64,000 nt of DNA. It comes from Humitalea sp050632385. GTDB taxonomy: Bacteria; Pseudomonadota; Alphaproteobacteria; Acetobacterales; Acetobacteraceae. Position numbers and translations under genes: made by a program. Location of the stretch: contig NZ_CP192599.1 in the NCBI RefSeq assembly GCF_050632385.1, forward strand, positions 124,001 to 188,000, given 5' to 3'. How positions within the stretch are numbered: the first letter of the stretch is position 1; the number at the start of each line of letters is the position of its first letter. Shown one piece after another: positions 60,304-64,000 of the stretch. The notes below the pieces were generated by a model. The model made no database searches. It was not told the DNA's origin and saw only the letters and a list, made by a program, of their open reading frames with translations.

Positions 60304-61694
60304 GCCAGGATCTCCGTCAGTGCCGTGGCCAGACGTTGTGTGTCCTCCTCGGTATGGATTTCGGTGAAGGCGTAGAGGGCGGATTGGCCGAAGCGTGGAA
60401 AATCCGGCGACAGGTCGCGCCCGCCAAAGATACCCCGCGCCAGCAGTGCGCGGTTGATGTCGGCCACGCTGCGGCCGGTCGCGGAAAAATCCACCACGAG
60501 TTCCTTGAAGACACCGTCGGAAAAACGCACGCGAATGCCAGGAACGGCCGCCAGAACGCGCGCCGCATGGGCGGTGCGTTGCAGGATGCGTTCGCCGATA
60601 TCGAAAAAGCCGCGCGGGCCGAGCAAGGTCATGTAGGCGGCCGCGGCGATGGCATGCAGGTAGACGGAGTTTCCGGTCCAGTCCTTGCCTTCCTCACGCA
60701 TGCCATAGGACGATTGATGCGACAGGCAGAGCCCAAAACCCCATTCGCCCGGTGTCGTGGTCGGGGCGATGGAGATGTTCAATGTCGGGTATTCGCGGGC
60801 GTAGCGTTCCTCGTCGCGGGTCGCCAGGAAGCCGCCGGCACCACCACCGCAGAGCATGTGGATCCCCAGGGTCTGGATGGTGCCGATCACGATATCCGCA
60901 CCGTAGTCGGCCGGTGGCGCCAGCACGCCGAGGGAGATCGGATCGACCCCCACGATCGTCTCCGCGCCCGCCGCGCGCGCCAGCCGCGCGATCTCCGCGC
61001 CCTGGGTTTCGATGACGCCGAGAAACCCCGGATTCTCGAAATAGACAGCAGCGGTGCGGGGGGAGAGTTTGCTGGCCAGATCGCTAAAATCCAGCAGGCC
61101 GGTCGCCGGATCGGCGGACAGCGGCACGACCGCGATATGCCCAGCCGAACCCTCCGGTTCGCAATATTGCCGCAGCACCGCCAGGCGCTCGGGGTCCATG
61201 TCGGACGGCACCAGGATCTCGCGCCGTCCCGTGATGCGTGCCGCCATGCGGGCCGCGTGGCCGGCCGCGCAGCCCCAGGAATAGACGGGCAGGCCGACGA
61301 ATTCCATGCCGACCAATTCGCCGAGTTGGGAGCAGAATTCGAACCAGACCTGGTTGCGGCCATGGTCGGTCATCGGCGTGCCCCAGACATTCGTCAGGAA
61401 TTCGCTGCGGCCGGCGATCTCATCCACCACCGCGGGCACGTGATGCTGCCAGATGCCGGCGCCGAGGAAGGAGAGATTCTCCTCCGCCGAACGATTCTTG
61501 TGCAGCAGTCCCAGCATGTGGCGCTTCAGCGCGACCTCCGATGGGATGGCCTCGGGGAGGTCCAACGTGCCGCGAAAACGATGCGCGGCCGGGATCTGCG
61601 CGAAGAGCGACGCGATATCGGGCGCGCCGATCGCCTCCAGCATCGCGGCCTTCGCCGCCGGCGTTGAATTGGCCATCCAGGGATGTGCCGTCAT
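60300..61694 (-). CDS. gcvPA: Glycine dehydrogenase (decarboxylating) subunit 1, GcvPA-type
   Basis: 464 residues from ATG 61694. GcvPA features: FLGAGIWQHHVPAVVDEIAG, LTNVWGTPMTDHGRNQVWFE (the usual P1 start of the active-site region), and CGGGAGGFLATRDEERY, LSHQSSYGMREEGKDWTGNS. Pairs with GcvPB. The sequence and the lack of the T and H genes suggest a paralogue specialised for another amino acid or for operation with shared H/T proteins. Confidence 0.88.
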   Translation of the reverse strand: MTAHPWMANSTPAAKAAMLEAIGAPDIASLFAQIPAAHRFRGTLDLPEAIPSEVALKRHMLGLLHKNRSAEENLSFLGAGIWQHHVPAVVDEIAGRSEFLTNVWGTPMTDHGRNQVWFEFCSQLGELVGMEFVGLPVYSWGCAAGHAARMAARITGRREILVPSDMDPERLAVLRQYCEPEGSAGHIAVVPLSADPATGLLDFSDLASKLSPRTAAVYFENPGFLGVIETQGAEIARLARAAGAETIVGVDPISLGVLAPPADYGADIVIGTIQTLGIHMLCGGGAGGFLATRDEERYAREYPTLNISIAPTTTPGEWGFGLCLSHQSSYGMREEGKDWTGNSVYLHAIAAAAYMTLLGPRGFFDIGERILQRTAHAARVLAAVPGIRVRFSDGVFKELVVDFSATGRSVADINRALLARGIFGGRDLSPDFPRFGQSALYAFTEIHTEEDTQRLATALTEILA

Positions 61695-61711
61695 CAGTCT
61701 GCTCCCATGCG

Positions 61712-62836
61712 TCAGGTCACCAGTTTCATGATCATCTGCCGCCCGGGCGCCGTATGGACGGCGATGTGCCCGGCCAGCATGGCATCGACCGCGATATCGC
61801 CGGTGTCGACGTGCAGGACCGTGGGTCGCAGCCCCAGGAGTTTCCGCGCGCCGGCCAGCACCATGATGCCGTCGCGGCCGACGCGGCGGATCGCCTCGGG
61901 GCTGATCTGCTGGTTGCCGCGCCCGAACAGGAAGCCCTGGCCGCCGGTCGGGCTGACCGCGATGGCGGCCCGCGGCGTGCGCTCCAGCAGGTGCAGCAGG
62001 GTCGCCTCCGACACATCCAGTGCCACGGGGTATCCACCCAGAATGGCGTCCACGCCCAGCAGGGTTCCCTCGAAGCCCAGGGCGCGCTTGAGGCGCCGTG
62101 TGGTGGTGCCGCAGCCGAGGATCAGCAGGCGATCCTCCGGCCATTCGCGGGCCACGCGCCGGGCCAGGGCATCCAGCGCATCATCATCGTCAGGCAATGA
62201 CGGTGCCTTGGCTGATTGCATGCTGTGGCCGTCATCGGGGACCATCGCCGTGCCGAACAGGCGGGCGACGACCTGGCCCTGGCGCAGGGCGGCCTCGTCG
62301 AGGTCCATCACCTCCGCCTCACGCAGCCTGATGCGGCCAGGGCCGTCGCGCAGGAAGCGCGCGGCGATGCTGCCGGCGGCTTCGGGGCTGGTGCCGAACA
62401 CGGCCGATTGCATTTTGACGCCGGTGGGGACGCCCAGGATCGGCACCGATAGCCCCACGCCCGCCAGGACGTCGCGCGCGGTGCCGTCGCCGCCCGCGAA
62501 CAGGATCAGGTCGACCCCCGCCGCGGCCATCCGGGTCGCGGCCAGGCGGGTGTCCTCGGCGTTCGTGGCGTCCTGCGTGGGCAGGTCGATGGCCGTCGGT
62601 GCCAGCCCCGCGTCAGCGGCGACGGCGCCACCCATGGCGCCGGGGGGCGCGAGAATCTGGCAGGGAGCCTCGGCGATCAACCGGCGCAGGGCGCGCAGGC
62701 AACGCGCCGCGGCAATCGGCTCCGCGCCCAGCGCGCGCGCGCGCAACAGGGTTTCAGCCCCGTCGGTGCCCTTCAGCCCCACGCGGCCACCCATGCCGGC
62801 AATCGGGTTGACGATGATCCCGAGGCGCCGCGCCAC
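61712..62836 (-). CDS. ATP-NAD kinase-like protein, AcoX type
   Basis: 374 residues from GTG 62836, chosen because GGGAGGG lies just upstream and the family usually starts near GIIVNPIAGMGGRVGLKGTD; GTG 62884 is an alternative. The NAD-kinase diacylglycerol-kinase-like motif is ILFAGGDGTARDVL, and VDAILGGYPVALDVSEATLL is characteristic of AcoX proteins. AcoX is found with acetoin/2-keto acid operons, and the function is not well defined. It lies 17 bases before gcvPA and probably opens the operon. Confidence 0.85.
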   Translation of the reverse strand: MARRLGIIVNPIAGMGGRVGLKGTDGAETLLRARALGAEPIAAARCLRALRRLIAEAPCQILAPPGAMGGAVAADAGLAPTAIDLPTQDATNAEDTRLAATRMAAAGVDLILFAGGDGTARDVLAGVGLSVPILGVPTGVKMQSAVFGTSPEAAGSIAARFLRDGPGRIRLREAEVMDLDEAALRQGQVVARLFGTAMVPDDGHSMQSAKAPSLPDDDDALDALARRVAREWPEDRLLILGCGTTTRRLKRALGFEGTLLGVDAILGGYPVALDVSEATLLHLLERTPRAAIAVSPTGGQGFLFGRGNQQISPEAIRRVGRDGIMVLAGARKLLGLRPTVLHVDTGDIAVDAMLAGHIAVHTAPGRQMIMKLVT

Positions 62837-63485
62837 ACGCCCTCCCGTCGCAGAAGTTCGGCCAGCGAACAATGTTTCGCTCACCGCACAGTCTAGAAGA
62901 GTCCCAGGGAAATCGGAAGGTCGCGATTCTGGCGAATCAGGTGGCCTTGCTCCAGGTCCGGTGCCCGATCTTGTCGTCGAGACGCCGATGCGGCTGGCCC
63001 ACCCCGAGGACGCGTGCGGGCGAGACGATAGGCAGGTCTTCCGGCAGCGTCAGCCCCGGTTTCTGGCCACGACGCGCGAGCACAACCGAGGCCCGGCCGA
63101 GAGCCAGACAGAATCTGAATCGCGGCTGCCGCCATTGGCGTCCTGAAACATCACCATGCTTGGACCTGAGGGAAACAGCACGCCGAGTCCGCCGACGCAC
63201 AGGTTCATCCGCATCGAGGTCGACGCCGCCTCCAACGTGCAGCGGGGCAAGTCGCGACAGATCCGCGTGTAGCGCCGCAAACCACCAGCCGGGCCACAAA
63301 AATGGACGTCGCGCGACGGGCGCCGTCATCGCAAAAATTGGCGCCGGCAATAAAACATACACCGGCGCGACATCCGGCCCCATCGGTCTGGCGCAACGTC
63401 TTGCCCGAAGGACCGCGGCGGCCTGATCCTCAGTCAAGGGCGACCGGTCCCCAGGTCGCGGCGCAAACACCTCACCCGCCGGTCC
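62837..63485. other. About 650 bases without a supported gene; possibly decayed sequence
   Basis: No frame has a convincing start, ribosome site and protein-like composition. Short stretches look protein-like on the minus strand in two frames (for example LCVGGLGVLFPSGPSMVMFQ near 63200 to 63150), so an old gene broken by a frameshift is possible. The sequence is less GC-rich in places (AAAAATG, AAAATTG, AATAAAAC near 63300-63350). No inverted terminal repeats or direct repeats were noticed. The promoters for the AcoX gene (leftward) and the GHKL gene (rightward) must lie here. Confidence 0.5.
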
Positions 63486-64000
63486 ATGTGGTATTTTTGG
63501 GGCAGCTCCGTGTCACGTGGTCGTGGCCCCGCGACACGGCAATCCGGTGGACGCGCCAAGCACGGACAGGGTAAAAGCTCAGGCGAACGCTTGCTACAAA
63601 GCCGCGCCAAGAAATCCCAACAGACGCTACGCCAGTCCTTCGGGCCCATCCCGAAGGTGCCGAAACTTGGAGACCTGCTGCCGATGCACCCCAACACCGT
63701 CGTCGTCCCGCTGCGCATCGCCGATGAGGCCTTCATGGTCGCCTCCACGATCGAGCGTTGCCCCAAGACGATGATGCTGCGCGAACTGGTCGTGAACGCG
63801 CTGGAGGCGGCACGCAGCGCCACCGGGGCCGCGCCCCAGGTCCGCATCAGCGCCTGTTCGGTCGGCGACGCGATGAAGCTGCGGCTGTGGAACACCGGCC
63901 GCGGATTGTCACCGGAGGAATTGCTGAAGATCTCCGACCTGTCCTCCTCGCTGTTCAAGACCGTGGCGCTGGACGGCAATTTCGGCATGGGGGCCAAGGT
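63486..64000 (+). CDS. GHKL (histidine-kinase-like) ATPase-domain protein, 5' part
   Basis: Frame open from ATG 63486 to the window edge; GTG 63510 is an alternative start. The N-terminus is basic (RGRGPATRQSGGRAKHGQGK), then LRQSFGPIPKVPKLGDLLPM and the ATPase: an N-box in MLRELVVNALEAARSA, a G1-like box NTGRGLSPEELL (Asn in place of the usual Asp), and a G2-like GNFGMGAKV at the end. This is the Bergerat fold used by kinases, gyrases, MutL and Hsp90. Full length and other domains are outside the window, so no function is assigned. Confidence 0.7.
   Translation, partial: MWYFWGSSVSRGRGPATRQSGGRAKHGQGKSSGERLLQSRAKKSQQTLRQSFGPIPKVPKLGDLLPMHPNTVVVPLRIADEAFMVASTIERCPKTMMLRELVVNALEAARSATGAAPQVRISACSVGDAMKLRLWNTGRGLSPEELLKISDLSSSLFKTVALDGNFGMGAK

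Noticed and set aside
62937..63470. Minus-strand frame of 177 codons as a real gene
   Set aside because: No ribosome site, an improbable Arg/Pro/Ala composition and a competing frame with a better protein-like fragment in the same place.

Overview
The window is very GC-rich, densely packed alphaproteobacterial chromosome. Gene content points to Acetobacteraceae (Roseomonas-like): many TctC-type periplasmic binding proteins, split GcvPA/GcvPB, HpnC/D/E-type squalene enzymes and frequent 4-base ATGA/GTGA gene overlaps. The family assignment is inference from content, not a phylogeny.

Layout. (1) 1-6365, minus strand: a podovirus-type virion module in T7 order (portal, scaffold, major capsid, tail tubular A, tail tubular B running off the left edge), preceded by two small unknown genes. 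It is divergent from a CI/LexA-like S24 repressor at 6494. (2) 7141-19606: YjbF-like lipoprotein; RpiR regulator with aminotransferase and an orphan amino-acid binding protein; YgjP-like metallopeptidase; amidase; a uronate TRAP operon (dctPQM, uronate dehydrogenase, aldose epimerase); a DapA-like aldolase with a TctC protein. (3) 19691-31709, plus strand: sarcosine-oxidase-like flavoenzyme and acyl-CoA dehydrogenase, then a tight operon for a C30 carotenoid glycoside ester: two CrtN/CrtP-type flavoenzymes, acyltransferase, glycosyltransferase, an HpnC-HpnD fusion, HpnE and an aldehyde dehydrogenase. (4) 32282-35351, minus: lytic enzyme, lipoprotein and large membrane protein, preceded by a motif shared with the virion module. 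(5) 35401-41906: gentisate-dioxygenase-like cupin, GGDEF-EAL protein, tRNA-Arg(CCG), HxlR regulator divergent from two VOC proteins, TctC protein. (6) 41909-47514: Dpp/Opp-type peptide ABC operon. (7) 47621-56002: sugar-type ABC importer with DapA-like, two SDR and a TIM-barrel isomerase gene, divergent from an IclR regulator. (8) 56004-62836: operon of AcoX-like kinase, GcvPA, GcvPB, and an HcnAB-fusion/HcnC-type amino acid dehydrogenase. (9) A 650-base stretch without a supported gene, then a truncated GHKL ATPase at the right edge.

Most interesting: the virion module and the lysis-like module lie about 29 kb apart with metabolic genes between them, yet both carry the motif GCCTAGGTCNNNAAAATA. 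The intergenic region of the S24 repressor has two further CCTAGG sites. No integrase or phage replication gene is visible. This arrangement resembles a domesticated, split phage regulon, i.e. a gene-transfer-agent-like particle of podoviral origin, which is a hypothesis. The second highlight is the compact C30 carotenoid operon, with HpnC and HpnD fused in one polypeptide.
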